This document shows positions 33,213 to 42,000 of a DNA stretch of 61,711 nt, piece after piece. A model generated the notes under the pieces. The model was given only the letters and a program-made list of their open reading frames with translations. It did not search any database and was not told the origin of the DNA. The stretch lies in IMG/VR virus record IMGVR_UViG_3300048836_000712, positions 1 through 61,711 of that record. The stretch is one strand, 5' to 3'. Positions within the stretch are counted from its first letter, which is position 1. Each line of letters opens with the position of its first letter. Source of the stretch: a virus. A program made the translations under genes and the position numbers.

Positions 33213-34679
33213 TTACGCCTCGCCCTTGGCCTTGATGCCGGCGAGCCATTCCGCGAAATCGACGCCGAAGTCGTGGTAGCCGCGGAACTGCACGCCCAGC
33301 GTGTTGAAGTCCGCCTCGGCCATATCGACGGTCGGCGTCTGCACACCGTCGAGGAAGCTGACGACGACCGCCGACAGCACGGTCGGCGAACGGAGCAGAT
33401 ACCAGGCTTTCGCGGAATTGCCCGTGAAGGTCGCATCGCTGAGCCAATCAACGACGACCGGCCGATACTTGCCGGCATGGATGTTGTCGCTCGGGACCGA
33501 GTCGTTTGACGAAGCGCCGCCGGTGTTCACGGTCGTGCTCTGGTACAGTCGCTGCGCGATGAACTGCAGCTCGGGCGGAACGAGCAAGATGGATGGGAGG
33601 CCTCCGATCCGTTTGCCGTCGGGCGACTTCAGTTTGCGAAAGGCCAGGATGCCCGCCTGCAACCCGGTGCCGTTGATGTCGAGCGCGGTGCCGGCACCCT
33701 TGATGAAGTTGCCGCGCGCTTCGGTGAAGAAGGTCGCGTTGTTGATGTACCGCGACCAAAACACGTTGTTGAAACTGCGAGCCGCGCCGGCACCGAGCCG
33801 CACCCGCAAGTCCTCGAATGCGCCCAGATCATCGTCGATGATTTTGTCCCGCGTGAGCGAGAACATTTTGGCGTAGGTCCGCGCTTGCCGGGTGTACGAC
33901 TCTTCCGATAGCTTGCCGTGCTTGATCTCGCCGGTGGGGCCCAGCTCCTCGTACTCCATATCGTCGAGCATTCGGTAGCTGGTCACCGTCTTGAAGTCGC
34001 CGACCGTGCGAGTGATCGAGACATCACGCCACGATTGATCCTCCTCCATGAACCCAGCCAGCAGTTCCTTGTTGGCGACGTTCGAGAGGATGTTGGGGAG
34101 AGAGAGCGTGCTGAACGCCGCATTGATCGGCGCGAATGCCGCGCGGAACATATCCGGCAGCGTGGCCTTGGTGACGACCGAGCGGCCGACGTAACCGTTG
34201 GCCTGGGCAGCCATCAGGATCATCTCGTGGAGGCCCAGCTGGCGATAGTTTTTGTCGGCCGCCTCCAGCGTTTGTTCGGAGAACAGCTTCTCGCGACCGG
34301 GCGTGCGGAGTGTGCCGCAGAGCGCCGCTTCGATCACTTCGGCCGCGATAGGCCCGCTTGTGCCAGCGGCATGAATAGCCGGAGCGCGGGGGCGCTCCTC
34401 GCGCATGACTTCCAGTTCGGTGCGGGTCGCATCCCACCCGTCGCCGATCGCCTTGGCTTCGATGATGGGATGCCGACCTGCACAGAGCTTGCGAATGGCT
34501 CCAACCCGCGCCGTCTCGGCCGCGAGCTCGGCCCGCAGTTCCGCGACGGCGGACGTGGCAGCGCCCTTGCCTCCGGGCTTCTGCGTGCCGTCATACATCG
34601 CCTGCAGGCTGGCCGTTTGCTTGTCGTCCAGGTCGTCGGTGACGAATCCCTGCGCCTCGATCCACTGGGTGAATTCCAT
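33213..34679 (-). CDS. Internal in-frame start: free major capsid protein (prophage)
   Basis: ATG at 34679 (residue 186 of the fusion) follows AAGGAG by nine bases, a near-perfect ribosome site at the domain boundary. The product would be 488 residues. See also 4433 and 46590. Confidence 0.65.
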   Translation of the reverse strand: MEFTQWIEAQGFVTDDLDDKQTASLQAMYDGTQKPGGKGAATSAVAELRAELAAETARVGAIRKLCAGRHPIIEAKAIGDGWDATRTELEVMREERPRAPAIHAAGTSGPIAAEVIEAALCGTLRTPGREKLFSEQTLEAADKNYRQLGLHEMILMAAQANGYVGRSVVTKATLPDMFRAAFAPINAAFSTLSLPNILSNVANKELLAGFMEEDQSWRDVSITRTVGDFKTVTSYRMLDDMEYEELGPTGEIKHGKLSEESYTRQARTYAKMFSLTRDKIIDDDLGAFEDLRVRLGAGAARSFNNVFWSRYINNATFFTEARGNFIKGAGTALDINGTGLQAGILAFRKLKSPDGKRIGGLPSILLVPPELQFIAQRLYQSTTVNTGGASSNDSVPSDNIHAGKYRPVVVDWLSDATFTGNSAKAWYLLRSPTVLSAVVVSFLDGVQTPTVDMAEADFNTLGVQFRGYHDFGVDFAEWLAGIKAKGEA

Positions 34680-35234
34680 GTCCGTCTTCTCCTTCGAAGT
34701 TGCGGCCTTCGCCGCGATGTTGACGCTGGTGTCTCCGTCGGCACCGTTGGCGACGATGGCGACATGCTTCAGCCGCGAACGACGCACGAGCAGAAAGCTC
34801 GACGACTCGGCGCGGATCGTGCGGCCGTTGACGACCACCTGCTTCCCCTTGGCGATCCGCTCGGTTTCCAGGGGCTCCGCGCCGACGCTGGCTTGTAGCG
34901 GCACGCCTTCGCGATGCAGATCAATCACGCGCAGCGCCCGCTCGCTGGTGCGCGAGAGGGTTCCTTCGACGGACAGACGCCCGTCGCGCCGCGCGGGAGC
35001 ACCGCTCCCCAGGACCGCTTCGATGCGGTTCTCGTGATCGGCTAGAAGCGGAATACGGTCGGGCGATTCGATCCCTTCCACGTCGAGGACGACGGGGCCG
35101 AAACCGGCAACGGTCATCAGACCGCCGCTGTACGCATCGACTCGCACCAGCGCCGGTTTGTCGTCGCTGGCTGCAGCCTCGATGGTCAGATCGACCGGGC
35201 TGACGAATCGCATTTCACGCTGGTCATGCGGCAT
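33213..35234 (-). CDS. Prohead protease-major capsid protein fusion (prophage)
   Basis: 673 residues from ATG 35234, overlapping the portal stop by 11 bases. Protease part 1-185: His in LLADHENRIEAVLGSG, Ser in PLQASVGAEP, and KHVAIVANGADGDTSVNIAA. Capsid part 186-673: helical N-terminus, LPNILSNVANKELLAGFMEE, GEIKHGKLSEESY, YAKMFSLTRDKIIDDDL, PSILLVPPELQ, AWYLLRSP and FRGYHDFGVDFAEW at the end. The order and motifs match the other two capsid fusions. It forms the procapsid of the prophage, with the protease removing scaffold-like segments. Confidence 0.9.
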   Translation of the reverse strand: MPHDQREMRFVSPVDLTIEAAASDDKPALVRVDAYSGGLMTVAGFGPVVLDVEGIESPDRIPLLADHENRIEAVLGSGAPARRDGRLSVEGTLSRTSERALRVIDLHREGVPLQASVGAEPLETERIAKGKQVVVNGRTIRAESSSFLLVRRSRLKHVAIVANGADGDTSVNIAAKAATSKEKTDMEFTQWIEAQGFVTDDLDDKQTASLQAMYDGTQKPGGKGAATSAVAELRAELAAETARVGAIRKLCAGRHPIIEAKAIGDGWDATRTELEVMREERPRAPAIHAAGTSGPIAAEVIEAALCGTLRTPGREKLFSEQTLEAADKNYRQLGLHEMILMAAQANGYVGRSVVTKATLPDMFRAAFAPINAAFSTLSLPNILSNVANKELLAGFMEEDQSWRDVSITRTVGDFKTVTSYRMLDDMEYEELGPTGEIKHGKLSEESYTRQARTYAKMFSLTRDKIIDDDLGAFEDLRVRLGAGAARSFNNVFWSRYINNATFFTEARGNFIKGAGTALDINGTGLQAGILAFRKLKSPDGKRIGGLPSILLVPPELQFIAQRLYQSTTVNTGGASSNDSVPSDNIHAGKYRPVVVDWLSDATFTGNSAKAWYLLRSPTVLSAVVVSFLDGVQTPTVDMAEADFNTLGVQFRGYHDFGVDFAEWLAGIKAKGEA

Positions 35235-36681
35235 CGGCGGGCTCCATTTCTTCGTCGGCGGGTTCTTCCGCGGGCGAGGTTGTGGGCTGCGCCGCCGCTG
35301 GCGCGAGGCCAAGTTCGCCTAGCAGCGCGATTTCCTTGGCACGCTGGCGAATCTGCGATTCCCAGTCCTGGCCGCGCCGCGCGTATTCGTCGGCGAGCGT
35401 GGTCGTATGATTGGCAAGGCGCGTCGCCTGCGCCGTCGCTTCCTTGGCGGGATCAACGTGCTCGTGCCCGTCCCAAAACCACTGGTGCGGCCATTCGGCG
35501 ATAGGCGGCAGGCCCGAAGGAAAGAGGCCTGGAATGAGAACCGCCTCGTCCAGCCAGGCGGCGAGAATGCGATCCAGCACTACGCATTCGAGGTGCGATT
35601 GCTCGACGCGGATCGCTTTGAAATACGTCTGGTGGTCGAGGCGACCGGAGGCGTAGTTGTATCCGCTGCTATTACAGGCCGCGATGTTATACGGCATGTT
35701 GAGGCAGCGGCTGATTTCGTTCAGAAGTTCGCGTTTGAATTCGCCATAGGTGGTCGCGGGCTGCTCCGCTTCCATCTGGCTCATCTTCCAGCCGCCCGGC
35801 ATCGTCAGGAGGGCACGCTTCTCGAGTTCGATCGGCTCGAACGGTTCGGCAGCGTCCGCTTCGCCGTTGGCAGGCGCGTCGGTGTAGAGGATGCCCGCGA
35901 AGTCGGCGGCTGTTTCCGCCGCTGCGAGTACCGCGAGCGTGAAGCGCCGCAGCTGCGCGAACAGCGGTAGCGCCGGCATGAAGTCGGGGATGCCGCGGGC
36001 CTGGCCCGGCCGGTCGGCGCGGAACCAGTGGATCATCGATTCGACCGGAACCTTGTCGTAGGTCCGCGCTGCCAGCGATGTCATGTCGCCGGGATGCTCT
36101 CGCAGGACGTGATACTCGGTCGGGTTGCCGGCAGCGTCGAATACGATGCCGTCGATGGAGTTCGGATCGGCGCGAAACAGATCGGGTGTGCATACTTGGT
36201 CCGCCTCAACGAGCCGCACATCGAGTTGAATGGCAGTCGGCAAGGCGGGGTTACTCGTCAGAATGCCGAACGCCTCGCCATCGGAAGCGCGGGCCATTCG
36301 CATGGTGCGGAGCTTCTCGGCCAGCCCAACCGCCTTCGACCACCGCATAAAGGCCTGCTCGATGCGGCTGTTGGCGTCGGAGTCGGTGGTGAGAAGTTGC
36401 AGCCGCGGGCCGGTGCCCACCACATCGTTGGCGAGCGTGAGTGCAATCCCGCGGGCGTAGCTGTTGTTGGCGACTTCATAGCGGGCCCGGTTCCGCAGCA
36501 CGCGGCGCACGTCGGGACTGTTGGCAGCGTTGGCCGAGAGGCCGTCGGCATTCGACCAGTGGCGGCGGTTGTCGGGATTCGTCGCCGCTGCGTCGTACTT
36601 GGCGCGCACGATCCGCACCGCCCGGCTGGTGGTCGGGGTTGTCGGCTTCGACGAAAAGAGGTTGGTGAGCCAGCCCAGCAC
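35224..36681 (-). CDS. Portal protein, lambda family
   Basis: 485 residues: RHWSNADGLSANAANSPDVR, VLRNRARYEVANNSYARGIA, then GTGPRLQLLTTDSDANSRIE, DGEAFGILTSNP, DQVCTPDLF, YHVLREHPGD, HWFRADRPGQARGIPDFMPA, and a C-terminal NMPYNIAACNSSGYNYASGR, the block that is diagnostic for lambda-type portals. It forms the twelve-fold DNA gate on which terminase docks. It overlaps both neighbours. It is the only portal gene in the window, so any satellite here would have to borrow it. Confidence 0.93.
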   Translation of the reverse strand: MLGWLTNLFSSKPTTPTTSRAVRIVRAKYDAAATNPDNRRHWSNADGLSANAANSPDVRRVLRNRARYEVANNSYARGIALTLANDVVGTGPRLQLLTTDSDANSRIEQAFMRWSKAVGLAEKLRTMRMARASDGEAFGILTSNPALPTAIQLDVRLVEADQVCTPDLFRADPNSIDGIVFDAAGNPTEYHVLREHPGDMTSLAARTYDKVPVESMIHWFRADRPGQARGIPDFMPALPLFAQLRRFTLAVLAAAETAADFAGILYTDAPANGEADAAEPFEPIELEKRALLTMPGGWKMSQMEAEQPATTYGEFKRELLNEISRCLNMPYNIAACNSSGYNYASGRLDHQTYFKAIRVEQSHLECVVLDRILAAWLDEAVLIPGLFPSGLPPIAEWPHQWFWDGHEHVDPAKEATAQATRLANHTTTLADEYARRGQDWESQIRQRAKEIALLGELGLAPAAAQPTTSPAEEPADEEMEPADAA

Positions 36682-36878
36682 TACTCTGCCCCCGGTGGAA
36701 CAAACTTGTTGAGCACCAGGCCGCGCCGCTTCGACTTGGCGGCTTCCTTCGACGCGATATACTTATCCGCCGCGATCTGATCAGGGAGCTTGTGCTGCTC
36801 CATCGAGCCCGAGTCGCCGGCGGCTTTCGCCGGGCCTTGGGCGTTTTCGCGGATTGCGTCTTCGAGTTCGTCGGCCAT
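36681..36878 (-). CDS. Small head-joining-like protein before portal
   Basis: 65 residues: MADELEDAIRENAQGPAKAA, KLPDQIAADKYIASKEAAKS and RRGLVLNKFVPPGAE. It overlaps the portal start by one base. Lambda has the short W gene at the same place between terminase and portal; size and gene order are similar, but sequence similarity to W is not evident. Soluble and charged. Confidence 0.7.
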   Translation of the reverse strand: MADELEDAIRENAQGPAKAAGDSGSMEQHKLPDQIAADKYIASKEAAKSKRRGLVLNKFVPPGAE

Positions 36879-36914
36879 CGCGGTTGCTTCCTAGGAAGAC
36901 AACCAACCGGGCGA

Positions 36915-36969
36915 GCGCACGAAAAAAGGCCACGCGGGGATGCGGCCCCGCATGGCCTTGTTGTGCGCT
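36915..36969 (-). terminator. Rho-independent terminator, minus strand
   Basis: AAGGCCA (36926-36932) pairs with TGGCCTT (36953-36959), and GCGGGG (36934-36939) with CCCCGC (36946-36951), over a 6-base loop. On the minus strand TTTTTT follows. An outer GCGCAC/GTGCGC pair (36915-36920 and 36963-36968) extends it. It ends transcripts from the PIN-ImmA/IrrE pair before the portal operon. Confidence 0.85.
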
Positions 36970-37008
36970 GGTTTCACCTTCGATGATCAGTCGTCGGCGT
37001 CGCCCGAT

Positions 37009-37037
37009 TTGGTTGTATACTTAAAGCTTATAACCAA
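37009..37037. promoter_or_regulatory. AT-rich dyad, likely operator/promoter of the head operon
   Basis: TTGGTT (37009-37014) and AACCAA (37032-37037) flank GTATACTTAAAGCTTATA. It is the AT-richest spot in the 233-base gap 36879-37111, which also holds the terminator and a CCGCT/AGCGG hairpin (37054-37068). A promoter for the head genes is plausible; spacing does not fit a clean -35/-10 pair. Confidence 0.4.
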
Positions 37038-37111
37038 CCTACCGATGGTGAACACCGCTTAAAGAGCGGAAAGCAGAAATCGTTACACATCTAGACCTGT
37101 TGGCTGACAAG

Positions 37112-37741
37112 TCATCGCAACAAGTTCCCAGATGAGACTTGAAGGTCATGAATATAACTGCCGAGAGCCCGCATTACGTTATCCTCTTCAGCGTCTAAAC
37201 CCATTCCAAAAATTGCGCGAAGTGCCGTATCGCAATCGACAGCGGGAACTATCTTTCTCTTTGTATAGTCGAAGCCTCGAACTGTGATAATCTGCTTCAC
37301 TACTTGTTCTAGGCACAGCAGGCGGTGCTCTAGGGACTGAGCAATAGGTTTGCACGCTTCGGAACTCGCGAGGCATCGAATAGAACGCTTGTCCCCAGTC
37401 ACGACAATCACACTAGACAATTCAGAGGCAGTCGCGAACAACTGAGCCTCGCCAGCATCGATTGCGGAAAGATCCTCAAACATCAGAAGCAACTCATTTC
37501 GAGCCGCCGGGATTTCTCCCACGTTTTGCTGGAATTCCAGAATTCGATGAAATGTCTGTTTGCCGATCTCCTGCTCTATTCGAGCGCGTCGCTTTTCATT
37601 TGTGATTCCGAAGCGATGCTTGAACGAACTCAAAATCTGGACAGATGCCCGCGTCGAATCTAAGGACGCGAGAGCATCATCCAGGAGATCGCAGGATGCC
37701 AATTTAGAGATGGCGTCATTGTCCAGAAAGAGTGGCGTCAT
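37112..37741 (-). CDS. PIN-domain-like protein
   Basis: 209 residues. It opens MTPLFLDNDAISKLASCDLL, the first Asp of a PIN fold, and has IDAGEAQLFATASELSSVIV (conserved Glu) at about 95-115 and VTGDKRSIRCLASSEACKPI (Asp) at about 115-130. These match the acidic triad of PIN ribonucleases. Start overlaps the upstream gene's stop (ATGA at 37738-37741). Likely partner or toxin of the ImmA/IrrE-type protein. Lower GC than phage genes, suggesting a cargo pair gained separately. Confidence 0.7.
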   Translation of the reverse strand: MTPLFLDNDAISKLASCDLLDDALASLDSTRASVQILSSFKHRFGITNEKRRARIEQEIGKQTFHRILEFQQNVGEIPAARNELLLMFEDLSAIDAGEAQLFATASELSSVIVVTGDKRSIRCLASSEACKPIAQSLEHRLLCLEQVVKQIITVRGFDYTKRKIVPAVDCDTALRAIFGMGLDAEEDNVMRALGSYIHDLQVSSGNLLR

Positions 37742-38760
37742 GTCCGATGTTTCGGCGAACTGACACGCATGAGAAATTCCGAACTGTCCTCTGGTATCCC
37801 GCTCCAGTCCAAATTCCCAGCCATCTTTTCGTGGATTAACTTTGTCGCATCCGGGTGAGGGCAGATCAACTTTAACGCAGCATTTCCCAGTGCATGAAAA
37901 GATGGGCCCCTAAAATTTGAATAGTTTAGCACTATATGGCCAGGATCGATTTGGTGAATTCGGCCATGCGCCTTTGCTGCGTCTGCCAGTTCTTTGGCGT
38001 TCGGCCAACGTCCTGGCGAACTAAAACGGCAGTTCGAATCGCCAGTAAGTATCTCGGTCGCTGTAGCATTAGCTTCCGTCTCTTGGACATCTGTGCTGTC
38101 CTTAGCGATATGCTCATCAACCAAGACTCCATTCTGCGACACATGTCCTCGCACGATATGGCCTAACTCGTGCGCAAGAATAAAAAGCAACCATGCCTCT
38201 TGCTTTGCATTCTTGCACAAAATGATCACAGGTCGGCCGTCGACCAATGCTGCCATACCGTCCATCTTCTTCGTAGCTCTAGGAAAACTGGCTACGTGAA
38301 GGACAGGAATTCCACGGCTCCAACACCAATCGAGAAGGCTTTCGAGGCTCACCCATGGAGCGCCTGCGCGTAGGATATCTTCGCGGATTTCGGACCCGTC
38401 AGCAGGTATCGTTCCCTTCCAAGGCGTCTGAATAGACGCCGCCGCGATTTGGGCGGCACGCGTGCAAATGGAGCGTGCAATGGCAAGATCGTCTGCTGAA
38501 ACGCCTTGAGTCTTCTTGAAATTGCATGGACCAAAGTCACGCAACTCAAGGGGTGCGGATTCGTCCTGCAGGCTCGTAAGGCTTAGACCAAGATGTCTAG
38601 CTAGAAGGAGAAGGCCTTCTTGGTAGCCTGATTGTGTTTGAGCGACGCTATCTTCCCACCAACTTGGCAACACCGTATTTTGGACAAACGGAGTGTCAAA
38701 GCCGACGGCGCGCAGTCGCTGATAGAGCCCTTTCATCGGATTTTGCGCCGCGGTTGTCAT
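37738..38760 (-). CDS. ImmA/IrrE-family metallopeptidase
   Basis: 340 residues from ATG 38760. The zinc protease motif HELGH is in LLFILAHELGHIVRGH at about 195, followed by the third-ligand region DVQETEANATATEILT, typical of ImmA/IrrE (DUF955) enzymes. The N-terminal region (GLYQRLRAVGFDTPFVQNTV, LLLLARHLGLSLTSL) looks like a helix-turn-helix in the usual place. Such proteases cleave a repressor or antitoxin in response to a signal. Forms an operon with the PIN-like gene, bounded by the terminator at 36915. Confidence 0.85.
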   Translation of the reverse strand: MTTAAQNPMKGLYQRLRAVGFDTPFVQNTVLPSWWEDSVAQTQSGYQEGLLLLARHLGLSLTSLQDESAPLELRDFGPCNFKKTQGVSADDLAIARSICTRAAQIAAASIQTPWKGTIPADGSEIREDILRAGAPWVSLESLLDWCWSRGIPVLHVASFPRATKKMDGMAALVDGRPVIILCKNAKQEAWLLFILAHELGHIVRGHVSQNGVLVDEHIAKDSTDVQETEANATATEILTGDSNCRFSSPGRWPNAKELADAAKAHGRIHQIDPGHIVLNYSNFRGPSFHALGNAALKLICPHPDATKLIHEKMAGNLDWSGIPEDSSEFLMRVSSPKHRT

Positions 38761-38826
38761 AAGTCGTTTCCCCCTTTGCTCCAACCTTCGCAATCGCAAC
38801 TTTTGATCAGCGAATATTTACCTCCA

Positions 38827-38843
38827 CGTCCTTGAAAAGGACG
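38827..38843. promoter_or_regulatory. Short hairpin upstream of the ImmA/IrrE gene
   Basis: CGTCCTT (38827-38833) pairs with AAGGACG (38837-38843) over GAA. It is in the AT-rich leader of the operon, about 65 bases from the start codon. No T-run follows on either strand. Possible operator or leader structure. Confidence 0.3.
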
Positions 38844-38885
38844 ACGTGTTAAACCACGTAATTCTAACGCCGAATTGAACTTGCG

Positions 38886-39074
38886 TCAATTGCCGGTTCC
38901 GATCACGCGTTCCCAGGTCGTGATTCGTTGCCCGCAGTGTCGGCACTCTCTACGACGAACAACCTTTCCACCCCAGGCCGAGCGAGTGTAGACAACCCAG
39001 AAATGTCTGCAGCCACAGTTGTGGCATTGAAGGCCGCGGTCGCCATCACGGGGCATCTTCTGATCGTGCTTCAC
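38886..39074 (-). CDS. Small zinc-ribbon protein (NrdR/Ogr-like)
   Basis: 62 residues with two CxxC knuckles, CHNCGCRHFW at about 17 and CRHCGQRITTWERV at about 45, the latter close to the NrdR zinc-ribbon RxxCxxCxxRFTTxE. Its ATG overlaps the stop of the terminase part (39071-39074). Small zinc proteins at this place can be late-gene activators (Ogr/Delta type), but the layout is not a clear match. It could read with terminase as one transcript. Confidence 0.7.
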   Translation of the reverse strand: MKHDQKMPRDGDRGLQCHNCGCRHFWVVYTRSAWGGKVVRRRECRHCGQRITTWERVIGTGN

Positions 39075-42000
39075 AAATGCTTCCTCCGTTGAAGTTCGGC
39101 AAAACTAATCCGCTCACGCTTGACCGGTTGAACGGCTCCGCCGGCCCCCGCCAACACTGCCCCCTGAATCGACGCCGCTGCAGCACATCCAACGAGGCCG
39201 TCAAACCAGTGGTTGTCGCCTCTCTCTGGTCGCATCTTCCATTCGTCAACGGTCCGCCCGCGGCCTTCGGTTTTCACGCGGTACTCGGACGTTAGATGCT
39301 CGACGAAGAGACGGTGCTGTTCCGGGCCATCGCCGAAGATGGAGAGACAGCCACGGTCGCCCATCGGCACCACAAGCCGAGCGTGGACGAACGTCTTCCA
39401 GAAGTTGGTGTCGTACACGACGTGGCGTACCGCGCGCTTGCCGGCGACGTTCGGCATCCGCCAGTTGTGGCCGACGCGATCACCTGGTCGGCGCTTGTAC
39501 TCAGAAAACGGCTGGCTCGACGCGCCGACGAACCGTCCGTGGCTGGGCATGACGACTCCCGCGTGCGCCGACTGCCGGCAGAATTGGTAGACCACATCCG
39601 TACTCGATCCCCAGTTGGCGTCGATCAGACAGCGTTCAACCCGCAGCATCGCCCCGTCGTCGCGTCGCCATTCGCGTCCAAGATAGGAAGTGGTGAGCTG
39701 CTCGAGGCCAGCGTAGATGGCCCCTTCGATGCCGCTGGCCTTGGTCGCTAGCGGCAACGTGAGCCGTGCATCGCGGAGTGTGAAATACGGTCGCTGCTGG
39801 TCGGGGAATGTACCGTAGTCGATGACGTATCCGGTGAAGTCGTCCTCCCATGCGGCGACCACGAAGAACAGCAGGTTCGCCTGCACGTCGATAAACATGG
39901 TGACGTGGTTGCAGCCGACTGGCACGGCGCGGCGCTGCATTCGATTGGTCTTGCTGGCAATCTGGTCAGCTGAGAGTTCTTCAGACTCGGACGTTTCCGC
40001 AGGAAGCGGTTCGTTCTGGTACTCCGCGAAGAATGCTGCTTCGTCCTGAAGGCGAAGGTTCATCGCATGCTGGATCGCAGATAGCTCGTCGTGGTTGAAT
40101 CGCTCGGGCCAAGCGATCTCTGCGCCGGCGTCCATCGCCTCGCGATCGGCAGCATAGAACTCGGTTGCCAGACGAATGTCGCCGTGGGCGCGGAGACTTT
40201 CGCCACGCAATTCACCGTACCGCTGCCACTTCTTCTCTTCGACTGGGAACGAGTAAACCATCTTCGTCCGCTCGCCGTTCCACTCCGGGTGCTTGTCACG
40301 CGAGAGGATGTTGTCCGCCATGTCGCCAGGACGAATCACCGTGCAAGGCATGATCCCGCTGATCTTCTTGCCTGGTCCAGCCAAACCGAGAATGGCACCA
40401 GCCAAGATTCCCTCGCGCGTCGCGCACTGCGAAAGCGAACGAGCGGATTCGTCGGTCTGCGGATCGTCCCCTCCCACGACCTGTGTGGAAGCGAAAGCTG
40501 ATTGCAAATCGGCGTACAGAATAATCGTGCCAGTGTTGGCGTCGGGTTCGATCTCGATGCGCTGCACGAAAGCTTCCACCAATTGCCGATCGGCCAGGGT
40601 GATTTCGGCCTTCGCAGCAATCGCATCCAGTCTCGCCAGTTGCTCACTGGCCCAATCGCGTAATTGCTGTTGAGTGAGCGCCGGTCGCGTCGTCGCGTCG
40701 CTGGCCTTCTGCTGGCTCATCAGCGCGTCGCGCTTCCGCTTCAGTTCCGTCAGCACGGTGTGAATGTCATCCAGGCCGTCGAAGGTCGGGTCGGCGAGCA
40801 AGGCAACGGTCGTCTTGATGCGGCGGTTGATCTGGTCGAGCTCGCGCCGTTGCTCCGAAGCGTTGGTGGCCGCAATCGGCTTCGAGACGGATTTCACAAA
40901 GGCGTCGATGGCCTGCTTCCGCGTCTTGGCGTCGCCCTGCAACACCTGGCCGATGACCTTCAGCACGAACTCATCGAGCGCCGGCCCCGGAATACGAACC
41001 AGGCCGCAAACATTCTTCCCGTAGCGATGGTAGCCGGAGCAGGTGTAATGCCGGTAAGGACCGCCAAGTCCCGGCTTCCGCCGGTGGTCGCGGACGGTCG
41101 TGAAGCTCATACCGCAGCGTTTGCAAACGAGCAGCGTCGAAACCAGCGTGCGCCGCACCGAGCGGGCTTTGCCGCCGGCGTCCCTGCGTTTCAGGATGCC
41201 CGCCTGAACGGCGTCGAACGTCTCCTTGGAAACCAAAGGTTCGTGAACGTTGGGGACGATGATCCAGTCCGACTCCTGGTTCTTAAAGTTACCGCGTTTG
41301 CCCTTCTTGGCCTTCAGCTTGCCGTTGGCGTCCATGCTGAACAGCGAGCCGCTTGTCCGCTTGTTGTAGGCCAGCGCTCCGTAGTACACCGGCGACCGCA
41401 GCATCTGCGCGATGTTGGACGTGTTCCATTTGAATCCGAACATCGTCGGCACGCCTTCTTCGTTGAAGCGCTCCGCGATGTACTTGAACCCGTAGCCCTT
41501 CGCGCTGAGGTCGAACATGCGCTGAATCGCTTGGACGTGCTCCGGCGTGCTGGGCGTATAGCGCACGATGTCTCCCTTCGCCTTGGCCACGTAAACGTCG
41601 CCGGCAATGGTGCGGACCAGCTTGCCCTCGGCGTCGAATTCGAGTTTGCTGCCATCGGCCATCCAACGCAGCGTGCGGACGACTTTGCCATCCGGCGTGA
41701 CGTGCTGCTTGTCGTAGCCGTAAGGCGGTTGCCCGCCCGGCGCGCTCTTGCGTTCGCGGATGTTGCTGATTTGACCGCGAATGGAATCCCGCGCGAGCTT
41801 CACCGAGTACTGCCGCGCTTGCCAGGACTTCACGCCCTGAATGAGTTCGCCTTCGTCGCCCTCGGGAATGCCGTCAGCGGTGAAAACTACATCGACGCCG
41901 GCGAGCCGCAAGCGATGCAGGTAATACCCGGTCTCATTCGTTCCGCCGCGCGAGAAGCGTGAAATGTCATAGCAGAGAATGGTGTCGAAGTCGCGACCGT

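Noticed and set aside
32058-33509. 483-residue plus-strand open frame across the head-tail genes
   Set aside because: Opposite to a continuous run of overlapping phage structural genes; no ribosome site, Arg/His/Val-rich shadow composition.
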